Shown here piece after piece: positions 25,609 through 32,753 of a stretch of DNA of 64,000 nucleotides (within the stretch, counting starts at the first letter, position 1; every line of letters starts with the position of its first letter). The stretch is from Labedaea rhizosphaerae (GTDB taxonomy: Bacteria; Actinomycetota; Actinomycetes; Mycobacteriales; Pseudonocardiaceae). The stretch spans positions 930,001-994,000 of the forward strand of contig NZ_SNXZ01000001.1 in the NCBI RefSeq assembly GCF_004362825.1, in the 5' to 3' direction. A program made the translations under genes and the position numbers. The notes below the pieces were generated by a model. The model was given only the letters and a program-made list of their open reading frames with translations, was not told where the DNA came from and ran no database searches.

Positions 25609-26844
25609 TTACTGGCCCTCGCTGCACACTGCCTGCCGGATGGGTTGGGGCTCGGTCTGGAACGTGTCGATGCCGTCCGTGCCCTGCACCTGGAAGCAGT
25701 ACCGCCGCACCTTGTCCACCGGCACGCGCGTCGATGCCTTGCGCCCGACCCGCACCACCTTCGTCTCGATGGACTCGCCGGCGATGACGACCGCGTACTC
25801 GAGGTCGGCGTCGCTGTGCCACGTCAGGACCACCGACTTGCCCTTGTCCACCGGCGGGTCCAGCACGAAATCCAGTCGCCGGGTGGTGTGCACGGTCAAG
25901 CCGACGTTCGAACCGGCGTAGTTCGGGGGTGCGTCCAGCTCGGGCGGTGGCTGGCGACGGGCCAGCACAGGCACCGCGATCAGCACCGCCAGCGCGGCCA
26001 CGATGCCCAAAGCCTTGCGGCGGGCGGGAAGCGGGACGTCCTCATCGGACGAAGCCGCCTTGGCGACGGGCTTGCCTTCCCACTCCGCGAAGAACTCGTC
26101 CTCGACCTCTTTGGTCGTGCTGTGGTCGACGTCCTCGGGGAAGTCGTCGAAGCCCGCGGCCTCCCCGGGTGCCCCGGTCAACTCGCTCAGGACGGCGCGC
26201 GCGTTCGGGGGCCTCTCGGCCGGATCGACCGCCAGCAGTCTGGTGACCAGCTCGCCCAGTGCCTCGGGGAGTTCGGCCCGCTCGCCGGGTCGCCGGCCGG
26301 TCAACGCCGTGAACAGGACCGCGCCCAGGCCGTAGAGGTCGCTGCGTTCGGTCGGTTCGGCACCGCCGGCCACCTCGGGGGCGGTCCACGGTCCGGCCGA
26401 CTGGCGGTAGCGGCGGCGCAACGCGACGCCGAAGTCCGCCAGCACCGGCTCGCCGTCCTCGCGCAGCAACACGTTGTGCGGGGTCACGCCCCCGTGCACG
26501 AGACCGGCCTCGTGCGCGGCCACGAGCGCGGTCGCCACGGCCTCCCCCACCGCCGTCGTGTCCTCGACGGACAGCACGCCGCACGCGTCCAGCAGTTGCC
26601 CGAGCGACTGCTCGCACAACTCCATCACCAGCGCGGGACGCCCGTCCGGCAACTCCTGGACGTCGTCGACCTGCACGATGGCCGACACCGACGCCAGCGT
26701 CGCGAGCACCGAACGTTCGCGTTCGAACGCCGCGCTGGTGAACCGGTCCATCGGCTCCGGGAACACCTTGAGCGCCGCGTGCCCGCCGTCCGGGCGACGC
26801 GTGCTGTGCACGGTCGCGATCGGACCAGCCCCGACAACGTCCAT
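25609..26844 (-). CDS. Membrane-anchored Ser/Thr pseudokinase-like protein
   Basis: 411 residues. A protein-kinase fold (1-~220) keeps the Gly-loop (VGAGPIATVHS), beta3 Lys26 (AALKVF) and DFG Asp137, but the catalytic loop reads HGGVTPHNVLL (117-127) where active kinases have HRDxKPxN, so the proton-accepting Asp is missing. A linker follows, then one membrane helix (~268-286) and an extracellular beta domain (~300-411) with two Cys. It probably binds ATP but signals as a scaffold or sensor. Last gene of a three-gene operon with two YbaB-like proteins. Confidence 0.85.
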   Translation of the reverse strand: MDVVGAGPIATVHSTRRPDGGHAALKVFPEPMDRFTSAAFERERSVLATLASVSAIVQVDDVQELPDGRPALVMELCEQSLGQLLDACGVLSVEDTTAVGEAVATALVAAHEAGLVHGGVTPHNVLLREDGEPVLADFGVALRRRYRQSAGPWTAPEVAGGAEPTERSDLYGLGAVLFTALTGRRPGERAELPEALGELVTRLLAVDPAERPPNARAVLSELTGAPGEAAGFDDFPEDVDHSTTKEVEDEFFAEWEGKPVAKAASSDEDVPLPARRKALGIVAALAVLIAVPVLARRQPPPELDAPPNYAGSNVGLTVHTTRRLDFVLDPPVDKGKSVVLTWHSDADLEYAVVIAGESIETKVVRVGRKASTRVPVDKVRRYCFQVQGTDGIDTFQTEPQPIRQAVCSEGQ

Positions 26845-26856
26845 CCCGCGCCCCGG

Positions 26857-27147
26857 TCAGTACTCCATGCCGGCGGCGAGCTCGTGCCGGCGCTGGTCGG
26901 CGGCGTGCTCGGCGCGCCGGATCGCGTCGGCGACGAACTCCGCCACCTGCGCGGCGTCGTAGCGCCGGCGCACCCAGGTCTCGACCTCGACCGACACGAG
27001 GTAGCCGTCGACGCCGATGACCACGGTGACGCCGTCCTCGATCCGCCCGATGGTGAGCTTCTCCGCCGCGATCCGGTCGGCGTAGCGGCGCAGCGTGTCG
27101 GTGACGGTCGCGTAGAGCACCTCGGGGCTCTCCCACCCGGTGATCAC
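26857..27147 (-). CDS. YbaB/EbfC-like small protein
   Basis: 96 residues, helix-beta-beta-beta-helix pattern (TLRRYADRIAAEKLTIG, then VTVVIGVDGYLVSVEVE, then AEFVADAIRRAEHAAD). It matches the shape of YbaB-like proteins that recur in actinomycete ESX loci. The ATG overlaps the previous stop (ATGA), and the kinase-like gene begins 12 nt downstream. It is probably a structural partner of the preceding gene rather than a nucleoid protein; role unknown. Confidence 0.65.
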   Translation of the reverse strand: MITGWESPEVLYATVTDTLRRYADRIAAEKLTIGRIEDGVTVVIGVDGYLVSVEVETWVRRRYDAAQVAEFVADAIRRAEHAADQRRHELAAGMEY

Positions 27148-27449
27148 GCCGGCCAGCCCTTCGCCGCCCTGGTCACGCCCGCGCGGTCGAGCACGGTGAA
27201 CACCGCGTTTCGCTTGCCCGCCAACGCCGTCTGCCGGGCGGTGCGGTGTGCGGCGACGATCGCGGCACTCAGCTCGGCGGTGTCCTTGGTCTGGTACACC
27301 GGCTCGTCGAAGGTGAGGTCGAGGAGTTCGCCGTCCACGCTCACCTCGACCGACACACCGGGGGCCTCGCCGGTGAACGGTCCCGGTGGGCGGGCGTCCT
27401 GGAATGCGGCCCGCAACTGCGTGGTCAGCTCGTTCGGGTCGATGGTCAT
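27144..27449 (-). CDS. YbaB/EbfC-like small protein, first gene of pseudokinase operon
   Basis: 101 residues: MTIDPNELTTQLRAAFQDAR, a central beta sheet (VSVEVSVDGELLDLTF) and a C-terminal helix (DTAELSAAIVAAHRTARQ). The same architecture as the next gene and as 31392-31772, suggesting a family expanded in this ESX region. The ATG at 27449 was chosen; upstream in-frame sequence is antisense-like to the VOC gene. A 56-bp gap separates it from the VOC gene's end. Confidence 0.65.
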   Translation of the reverse strand: MTIDPNELTTQLRAAFQDARPPGPFTGEAPGVSVEVSVDGELLDLTFDEPVYQTKDTAELSAAIVAAHRTARQTALAGKRNAVFTVLDRAGVTRAAKGWPA

Positions 27450-27505
27450 GGTACGAAGGTAATCCGCGAAGGAGGCCGAGAACGGCGTCCGGCAGTTACC
27501 GGCCA

Positions 27506-28195
27506 CTAGCTCGGCATCTGCATGACCGCAAGGGTTTCGCCGCTGCGCCCGGCGAGCAACGCGACCCGGCCGATGCGCGGGATGTCGAACGGCGCGACCG
27601 GCACCGCGCCCCCGGCCTCGACGGCGCGGGCGGCGATCGCGTCGGCGTCGGTGACCTCCACGTAGGGCAGCCAGTAGGACGGTTCGGCCGGGGCGAACGC
27701 CCCCTCGGCCGGGAGCACGCCGCCGACCTCGGCCTCGCCCGCCATGAACACCGCGTAGTCCACCTTGCCCGCCGGCATCTCCATCACGATGTCGATCGGG
27801 TTCCAGCCGAACAGTCCACTGTAGAACGTGCGCGCGCCGGCCAGGTCGTTCGTGCAGAGCTCCGCCCACGTCAACGCCATCGGCTTGTGCAAACACGAGG
27901 CCTGTCGGCCCGGCTCACGCACGACGAAGGCGGCACCCGCGGGGTCGGCGAGCACCGCGGTCTTGCCCATGGCCGAGTCCACCGGCCCGGCCAGGACGTC
28001 GGCGCCCGCGCAGACCCGCGCGACGTCGTCGACCTGGACGTGCAGGCTCCACCGGGGCCCCGAACCGGGGATCGCGGGCGCGCCGTGCCCGGCGACCACC
28101 GCACCGTCGAGGGTGAACGCGTCCACTGTGGACGACCAGCCGAACACGTCGCGGTAGAACATCAGGTCGCCTTCGGACAGATCCATCCAGTACAT
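27506..28195 (-). CDS. VOC-superfamily (glyoxalase-fold) two-domain protein
   Basis: 229 residues, two VOC domains. Domain 1 has GDLMFYRDVFGWS (start) and KTAVLADPAGAAFVV; domain 2 has AELCTNDLAGARTFYSGLFGWNP and RVALLAGRSGETLAVMQ. This arrangement matches actinobacterial proteins related to antibiotic resistance or hydroxylase enzymes (27 kDa antigen CFP30B type). Follows the LuxR-type regulator after 7 nt, so it is co-transcribed. Metal ligands are not complete by eye and the substrate is unknown. Confidence 0.82.
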   Translation of the reverse strand: MYWMDLSEGDLMFYRDVFGWSSTVDAFTLDGAVVAGHGAPAIPGSGPRWSLHVQVDDVARVCAGADVLAGPVDSAMGKTAVLADPAGAAFVVREPGRQASCLHKPMALTWAELCTNDLAGARTFYSGLFGWNPIDIVMEMPAGKVDYAVFMAGEAEVGGVLPAEGAFAPAEPSYWLPYVEVTDADAIAARAVEAGGAVPVAPFDIPRIGRVALLAGRSGETLAVMQMPS

Positions 28196-28202
28196 CGGTG
28201 CC

Positions 28203-29339
28203 TCATCGGGATTCGGTGCTCTCGCGCAACATCTGCGCGCTGATCCAGCCGCGTTCGGCGGCCAGGGCGCCGGCCTGGAACCGGCTGCGCGAGCCGAGCC
28301 GCTCCATCAGGTCGGCCACCAGCCGGCGCACGGTGCGCACCGACACGTCGAGCTTGCCCGCCGCCGACTCGTCGGTGCAGCCGGCGAGCATGAGCGCGAG
28401 CAGTTCCCGTTCACGCTCGTCCGGCGCGTCGCGCCCGCCCGCGGCCTGGTCGAGCGGGGTCGCCTCGGTCCACACGCGCTCGAACAGCTCGACCGTCGTG
28501 ATCACCACGCTGGGCAGGCGCAACACGACCGCGCCGACGCGGTGCCGCGTGGTCGCGGGGGCGAGCGGGAACACGGCGACGGTGGCGTCGACGACCAGCG
28601 CCGACATCGGCACCTCGGGCGCTGTGCGCACCTCGACGCCGTCGGTCACGGAGTTGTTCAGGTGCCGCAAGGTCAGCGGGTCCTGGCGTGCGCGGTCCAT
28701 GGCGACGGTGCGGAACCGGACGCCCGGCGCGGGCGAGGCGAGGTCGCCACGGCGCGGCATCGCCACCGGGTCCACGTAGCCGGACCCGGACAGCATCATC
28801 GAGACGACCTCGGTCTTGGCCTGGCTGACCAGTGCGGCGATGCGGGCGCGGACGGCTTCGGGGCCGTGCGCGACGTCCAACGCGCCGTCGATGTGCGTGC
28901 GGTTCGCGGAGTCGAAGTCCGCGGCCAGGTTGGCCGCGGCCAGCCGGCTGCGCTCCAGTTCGTGCCACGAGCTGACCATCTCCGCCTCCCGGCGGGCGAT
29001 CAACGCGGTGAGCCCCAGTTGCGGGTTGACCGGGCGCAGCCGGCTGCGATCGCCGCTGGTGTGGACGAGGTCGAGCTCCGCCAGCCGGCCGACCAGTTCT
29101 TCGGTCTTCGCCAAGGACATGCCGATCCGCCGCGCGAAGTCCGCCACTGTCCACGATGGACGTTCAAGCGCGGCCCGGTACGCGCCCTCCTCCACCGGCC
29201 GCAGGCCGAGGTGGGTCAGCTGCATGTCCTCCGCGCTGGCCCGTTCGAGCGCGGGCGGCGGCACCAACCGCACCGGTGCGTCCTGCGGCGCGGGCAGGTT
29301 CTCGACATTGCCCACGTCGCCCGCCGTCAGCGCCATCAC
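28203..29339 (-). CDS. TrmB-like winged-helix + LuxR-type HTH regulator (paralogue A)
   Basis: 378 residues. N-terminal TrmB/winged helix (~50-120: VEEGAYRAALERPSWTVADFARRIGM...ELVGRLAELDLV), a central PLD/GGDEF-free ligand-like domain (~150-300, VSMMLSGSGYVDPVAM) and a C-terminal LuxR HTH (~310-365: DERERELLALMLAGCTDE, then VSVRTVRRLVADLMERLG). GTG 29339 or ATG 29336 are both plausible starts after GAGGGG. Closely paralogous to 32754-33782; the two bracket the ESX cargo module and are likely its one-component regulators. Confidence 0.85.
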   Translation of the reverse strand: MMALTAGDVGNVENLPAPQDAPVRLVPPPALERASAEDMQLTHLGLRPVEEGAYRAALERPSWTVADFARRIGMSLAKTEELVGRLAELDLVHTSGDRSRLRPVNPQLGLTALIARREAEMVSSWHELERSRLAAANLAADFDSANRTHIDGALDVAHGPEAVRARIAALVSQAKTEVVSMMLSGSGYVDPVAMPRRGDLASPAPGVRFRTVAMDRARQDPLTLRHLNNSVTDGVEVRTAPEVPMSALVVDATVAVFPLAPATTRHRVGAVVLRLPSVVITTVELFERVWTEATPLDQAAGGRDAPDERERELLALMLAGCTDESAAGKLDVSVRTVRRLVADLMERLGSRSRFQAGALAAERGWISAQMLRESTESR

Positions 29340-29478
29340 ACACCCCTCTCGTCACGACGATCGTGGCGGCTCGGCATCCACGGGGGATACAGCCGAGGTC
29401 AAGCACTGCGGGCTCGCTTGGCCCGCGTTCACGGTCTGCTGCCACGGCGCCTCGGCGACGGCCATCCCACTTCCTCGG

Positions 29479-30006
29479 CTACTTGGGCAGGTTCGCCGCC
29501 ACCCGGGCGACGGCGGCCTGGTCGGCGTTGATCTCGAAGTGCATCTCGTCGACGCGACCGTGGTAGTCCCCGCCCCAGCGCACGACGTTGCCGTGCTCGG
29601 CGAGGATCTTGTGGATCTCGTCGACCTGCTGCGGGGTGAACGTGCCGCGCTTGCCGAGCGGGTGGCGGGTCGCGTTGAGGTCGACAGCGGTCGCGCTGGC
29701 GTGGTTGGACGTGTCGGCGCTGCCCCGCACGGTGCGGTGCGCGTACCCCCAGTCGTCGAGCTGCCCGCCGTCGGGGCTCTCCACCCGCTTGGCCACCTGG
29801 GCGAGCACGCTGAGCAGGACGTCGCCTGCCGGCCCGTCGGCCACCACCACCTTCGTGGTGGTTCCAGGAATCAGCCGCGAGTGCCGCGGCGGGTCCACCG
29901 GCCAGCCGTTCTGCGACACGCCACCGGCGGCCGCCAGCTTCCGGTACTGCGCGTCCACGGTGTTCTGCCAGCCGATCACGTGCGGCCGGCCGAGCTGCTG
30001 GTCCAT
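29479..30006 (-). CDS. M15-family peptidoglycan peptidase, probable ESX-exported effector
   Basis: 175 residues, no signal peptide. Zinc site of M15 (VanY/Ply500 type) enzymes: His102 and Asp109 in NHASATAVDLN, His156 in VDEMHFE, with Asp153 as general base position; WGYAHRTVRG upstream is also typical. It cleaves L-Ala-D-Glu or D-Ala-D-Ala type bonds in peptidoglycan. A wall enzyme without Sec signal, last in an operon of WXG100/EspC-like proteins, suggests export by the ESX machine. Its N-terminus (VIGWQNTVD) resembles that of the preceding gene product (LLGWTRIVD). Confidence 0.85.
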   Translation of the reverse strand: MDQQLGRPHVIGWQNTVDAQYRKLAAAGGVSQNGWPVDPPRHSRLIPGTTTKVVVADGPAGDVLLSVLAQVAKRVESPDGGQLDDWGYAHRTVRGSADTSNHASATAVDLNATRHPLGKRGTFTPQQVDEIHKILAEHGNVVRWGGDYHGRVDEMHFEINADQAAVARVAANLPK

Positions 30007-30021
30007 CTCGCGCCTCCTCGC

Positions 30022-30696
30022 CTACTTGGTGAAGGTCCGGTCGCCGGTGACGACGAAGTTGCGGGCGAGACCCGTGGCGTTGAGGTGCTGGATGTCGTCC
30101 TGGCTCAGCTTGCCGCCGAGGACCGGGATGTTGATGTCCGACCGCGGCGCACCGAAGATGTACGGCTTGTAGATCTCCACCTTGTACTCGGTGTGCGGCT
30201 GCCCGTCGACGACCGTCGAGGTGCCGGTCACGCGGTAACGCCAGTCGTGCAGGGCGTAGTACCAGTCGAGGCTCTGCTGGCCGGTCACGTTGCCCGCCGC
30301 GTCGGTGATGTCCGTGTTGGTGTTGATCCAGCCGGAGTCGAACGCGCCGGTGCCCGCCTTGCCGGCGACGAAGGCGTCCACATCGCGTTGGAAGCTCGGG
30401 ACGTCGCGCATCAGCTGGGCGGGGTCCACGGGGAAGTCGGTGCCCTGGTTCTCCAGGAAGTGGCCGAGCAACGCGCCCGCGTGCTTCCAGTCCTTCAATG
30501 CGAAGTACTCCAGGCCCGCGGTGTTCAACGCCAAGTCCAGCCCGAAGTCCTGGGGGCCGGGGGTTTCCACGCCGTGCGGCGGCAGCGGGGGCTCGTTGCC
30601 GGGTCCGCCGCCGGCCAGGAACCGGGTCTGCTGCTGGTGGACGTGATCGACGATGCGCGTCCAGCCCAGCAGCTCGACCCGACCCGGTTCGCTCAT
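30022..30696 (-). CDS. Putative ESX-associated effector, unknown domain
   Basis: 224 residues, no signal peptide or membrane helix. The N-terminal LLGWTRIVD stretch parallels the M15 peptidase downstream. A helical part (ALNTAGLEYFALKDWKHAGALLGHFLENQGTDFPVD) is followed by a beta-rich half with QQSLDWYYALHDWRYRVTG, a phrase seen in C-terminal parts of large actinomycete secreted proteins. No catalytic motif recognised. Overlaps the preceding WXG-like gene by ATGA and is 15 nt from the M15 gene, so the two are probably co-exported. Confidence 0.65.
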   Translation of the reverse strand: MSEPGRVELLGWTRIVDHVHQQQTRFLAGGGPGNEPPLPPHGVETPGPQDFGLDLALNTAGLEYFALKDWKHAGALLGHFLENQGTDFPVDPAQLMRDVPSFQRDVDAFVAGKAGTGAFDSGWINTNTDITDAAGNVTGQQSLDWYYALHDWRYRVTGTSTVVDGQPHTEYKVEIYKPYIFGAPRSDINIPVLGGKLSQDDIQHLNATGLARNFVVTGDRTFTK

Positions 30697-31100
30697 GCTC
30701 GCAACATGTTCAGCGCGGTCGCGGTGATGCCGGTCGCCGACACCACCGTGTCCTGCCCGCTCTGGATGTTGTTCGCGACGGCGTGCACGTGTGCCGACAG
30801 GGTGTTGGCCGTCTCGGCGGTCGTGCCGACGTGGGCGACGAGCTCGTCGTGGTACGGGCCGAACGCGTCGGCGTACTGCCCCTGCGAGTTGGCCAGCACG
30901 TCGTTGCCGGTGCGGTGCATGTCCTGCTGACCCGCGGCCAGCCCAGTGGCCACAGTGGACAGATCGGTGCCGTGCTGCCGCAATGCCGCCGGGTCGGACT
31001 GCATGATCATCTGGGCTTTCTTGACGGTGTCCGAGATGTCGATGCCCAGCCGGGCCGCGTGGGCCTGGATCACCTCGAGACCCGCGAGTTCTCCTGGCAT
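30693..31100 (-). CDS. WXG100-superfamily-like ESX protein (long form)
   Basis: 135 residues, almost entirely helical, with a helical-hairpin pattern: helix 1 ~25-65 (DISDTVKKAQMIMQ... LSTVATGLAAG) and helix 2 ~75-130 (YADAFGPYHDELVAHVGTT...LSAHVHAVANNI). A canonical WxG is absent. It lies between an EspC-like gene and the putative effector, with 4-nt coupling to the latter, so it probably acts as the export partner of the effector. Confidence 0.65.
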   Translation of the reverse strand: MPGELAGLEVIQAHAARLGIDISDTVKKAQMIMQSDPAALRQHGTDLSTVATGLAAGQQDMHRTGNDVLANSQGQYADAFGPYHDELVAHVGTTAETANTLSAHVHAVANNIQSGQDTVVSATGITATALNMLRA

Positions 31101-31101
31101 C

Positions 31102-31404
31102 TCAGCCCCTCCCCATGGCGGCGCCGCCCTGGGCGTCGATGGCCGTGGACCCCGTCGCGGCGTCCCGCAACATCGAACCCGCGTTCGCGGTGCGCTCGTG
31201 CGCGGTCTCGAAGTGGCCCATCAACTCCTGCACCCGGGCCTGGATGCCCGGCAACGCCGACATGCCCACGCCCTGCAGGGCGCTCGGCAGCGCCGCGGCC
31301 ACCTGCTCGATCGACCGGGCGTGCCCGACCAGCATCTCCGCGTGCTGGTCGAACGCCTGCGCGCCGCTGTGCAGCTCGTCCGGGCGAAAGGTCAGCTCGC
31401 CCAT
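31102..31404 (-). CDS. EspC-like type VII secretion target protein
   Basis: 100 residues: ELTFRPDELHSGAQAFDQHAEML, then a second amphipathic helix (VQELMGHFETAHERTANAGSMLRDAA). This matches the T7SS_ESX_EspC (DUF2580) helical-hairpin family of small exported proteins. The ATG at 31404 overlaps the upstream YbaB-like gene by 13 nt. Followed after 1 nt by the long WXG-like gene. Confidence 0.75.
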   Translation of the reverse strand: MGELTFRPDELHSGAQAFDQHAEMLVGHARSIEQVAAALPSALQGVGMSALPGIQARVQELMGHFETAHERTANAGSMLRDAATGSTAIDAQGGAAMGRG

Positions 31405-31772
31405 GCTTGCCTCCTCGCTTCCGGGTCCCCGGCCAGCCTGCTCGCCGCGGCGACCGGGTCCTTGGTCATCAGCTCGACCATCTCGAGCACCGGGTGCCCG
31501 AGGAAGGTCACCGTGTGGCCGACCTCGGCCCGCCTGCGGGCCACCGCGTCCTCGGCCGACGCGATCGCGTCGGTGAGCAGGTCCGCGACCTCGTCGGCTT
31601 CCTCCCGCAGGGCCCGCGGGTCGACCACGACCTCGAGCAGCACGCCGTCCAGGCGCATCACCGCCGTGATCAGGCCGGTCTCGACCGTGACCCGTTCCGT
31701 GGCGAGCACCGCGCGGTAGTCCTCGACGGCCGTGGTGATCTCGCGCCGCAGCGCGGTGGCGTCCCAGGTCAT
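31392..31772 (-). CDS. YbaB/EbfC-like protein of the ESX cargo operon
   Basis: 126 residues: N-terminal helix (ATALRREITTAVEDYRAVLA), central beta sheet (AVMRLDGVLLEVVVDPRAL) and helix (ADEVADLLTDAIASAEDAVARRRAEVG), the YbaB-like layout, plus a C-terminal extension. Coupled by ATGA to the small gene before it. YbaB-like genes next to WXG100 genes are frequent in actinomycete ESX loci; their role is unproven. Confidence 0.7.
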   Translation of the reverse strand: MTWDATALRREITTAVEDYRAVLATERVTVETGLITAVMRLDGVLLEVVVDPRALREEADEVADLLTDAIASAEDAVARRRAEVGHTVTFLGHPVLEMVELMTKDPVAAASRLAGDPEARRQAWAS

Positions 31773-31981
31773 CGCGGCCCGCCACCGTTCGCCGCCGCGA
31801 GCGTCGCGACCGCCTCGGCGTGCGCGGCGACCACGGCCGAGCCCAGTTGCTCGGGCCACAGCCGCCGCAGCACGTCGGGTTCCAATTCCACTGTGGACAC
31901 CCGGCCGTGGTCGTCGACCGCCACCTCGACGGCACCGTCGAGGGCCGAGCCCCAGTGCTGCCCGGCATCGTCGGTGGACAT
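31769..31981 (-). CDS. Small YbaB-associated protein
   Basis: 70 residues: DGAVEVAVDDHGRVSTVEL strand pair followed by a helix (DVLRRLWPEQLGSAVVAAHAEAVATLAAA). A truncated YbaB-like layout lacking the first helix. Stop overlaps the next start (ATGA). It starts 4 nt after the WXG100 gene stop at 31986. Confidence 0.65.
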   Translation of the reverse strand: MSTDDAGQHWGSALDGAVEVAVDDHGRVSTVELEPDVLRRLWPEQLGSAVVAAHAEAVATLAAANGGGPR

Positions 31982-31985
31982 CGGC

Positions 31986-32276
31986 TCAGCGCAGCCGGTT
32001 CGCGAGCTGGCTGTCGAACGAGGTGATGTCCTGGTAGGAATCACCGGCCACGCGGGCGAGGCCGTTGAGCGCCTCGTTGTGCGCGAGACCCGACTTCTGC
32101 CACATCTGGTGCGCCTCGTCGAACGCACCGACCGCGGCGCTCTGCGACGTGTTCGTGAAGGCGGCGACCTTCTGGTGCAGGTCGTTCATTTCCTGGTCGA
32201 GCAAACCGGCCGCACGCTGCATCGTGGACACGGCTTCCATGATTTCCGGCGGGAAGTTCAACTGGCCACCAGCCAT
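31986..32276 (-). CDS. WXG100-family ESX protein
   Basis: 96 residues, two long helices with a turn near HQMWQKSGLAHNE, where a Trp is present but the Gly of WxG is replaced. EsxA/EsxB-like size. Pairs with the WXG100 gene 34 nt upstream (32311-32643) as a probable heterodimer. A good RBS (AAAGGGG) precedes the ATG. Confidence 0.75.
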   Translation of the reverse strand: MAGGQLNFPPEIMEAVSTMQRAAGLLDQEMNDLHQKVAAFTNTSQSAAVGAFDEAHQMWQKSGLAHNEALNGLARVAGDSYQDITSFDSQLANRLR

Positions 32277-32310
32277 GGTCCTACCCCTTTCAAGAATTGT
32301 CGTCGACGGC

Positions 32311-32643
32311 TCAGGAGTTGAGGTTGCCGGAGAGGAACTGGTTGCTCATCGCCTCGGTCTTCTGCCTGCCGGTGGTGTCCTGGCTGTCGAAGCCCTGACC
32401 ACCCGCGCGGACGTGCCCCGAGACCTCGTCCAGCTTGCGGACCAGCTGGTCGAGCATGGCGCTCTGGCCCTGCATAGCCGTCCGGTAACCGTCGCCGGTC
32501 TGGCCCTGCCACGAGCTGAGCACGTAGTCGATCCCGTTCTTCAGGGTTTGCGCGTGCCCCTTGATGCTTTCCACCGAATTGGCGGCCTGCTGCGCAACCT
32601 GCAGCATGTGCTGGGTATCGAGCTGCACCTGACCGTTGGCCAT
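32311..32643 (-). CDS. WXG100-family ESX protein
   Basis: 110 residues. Helix-turn-helix hairpin with the canonical turn SSWQGQTGDGYRTAM (WxG) near residue 45. Begins MANGQVQLDTQHMLQVAQQ. RBS AAGGAGG before the ATG. The 110-bp region upstream holds the promoter of this cargo operon and contains GCTACGTT (minus strand, 32681-32688), also found upstream of the core WXG100 pair. Confidence 0.85.
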   Translation of the reverse strand: MANGQVQLDTQHMLQVAQQAANSVESIKGHAQTLKNGIDYVLSSWQGQTGDGYRTAMQGQSAMLDQLVRKLDEVSGHVRAGGQGFDSQDTTGRQKTEAMSNQFLSGNLNS

Positions 32644-32753
32644 GATCGCCCTCCTTGGGTTCGGGATGTTCAATGCGGAAAACGTAGCAATCCGCTATTG
32701 GCAGTCTCGCCGTTCGCGGCACTATTCGGACACCGGTTGGCCGCCTGTGGCCA

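Noticed and set aside
28121-28133. GTCCACTGTGGAC as a dedicated operator shared with 14119-14131
   Set aside because: This copy is inside the VOC coding sequence and near-copies lie in other genes, so it is more likely a common genomic word.
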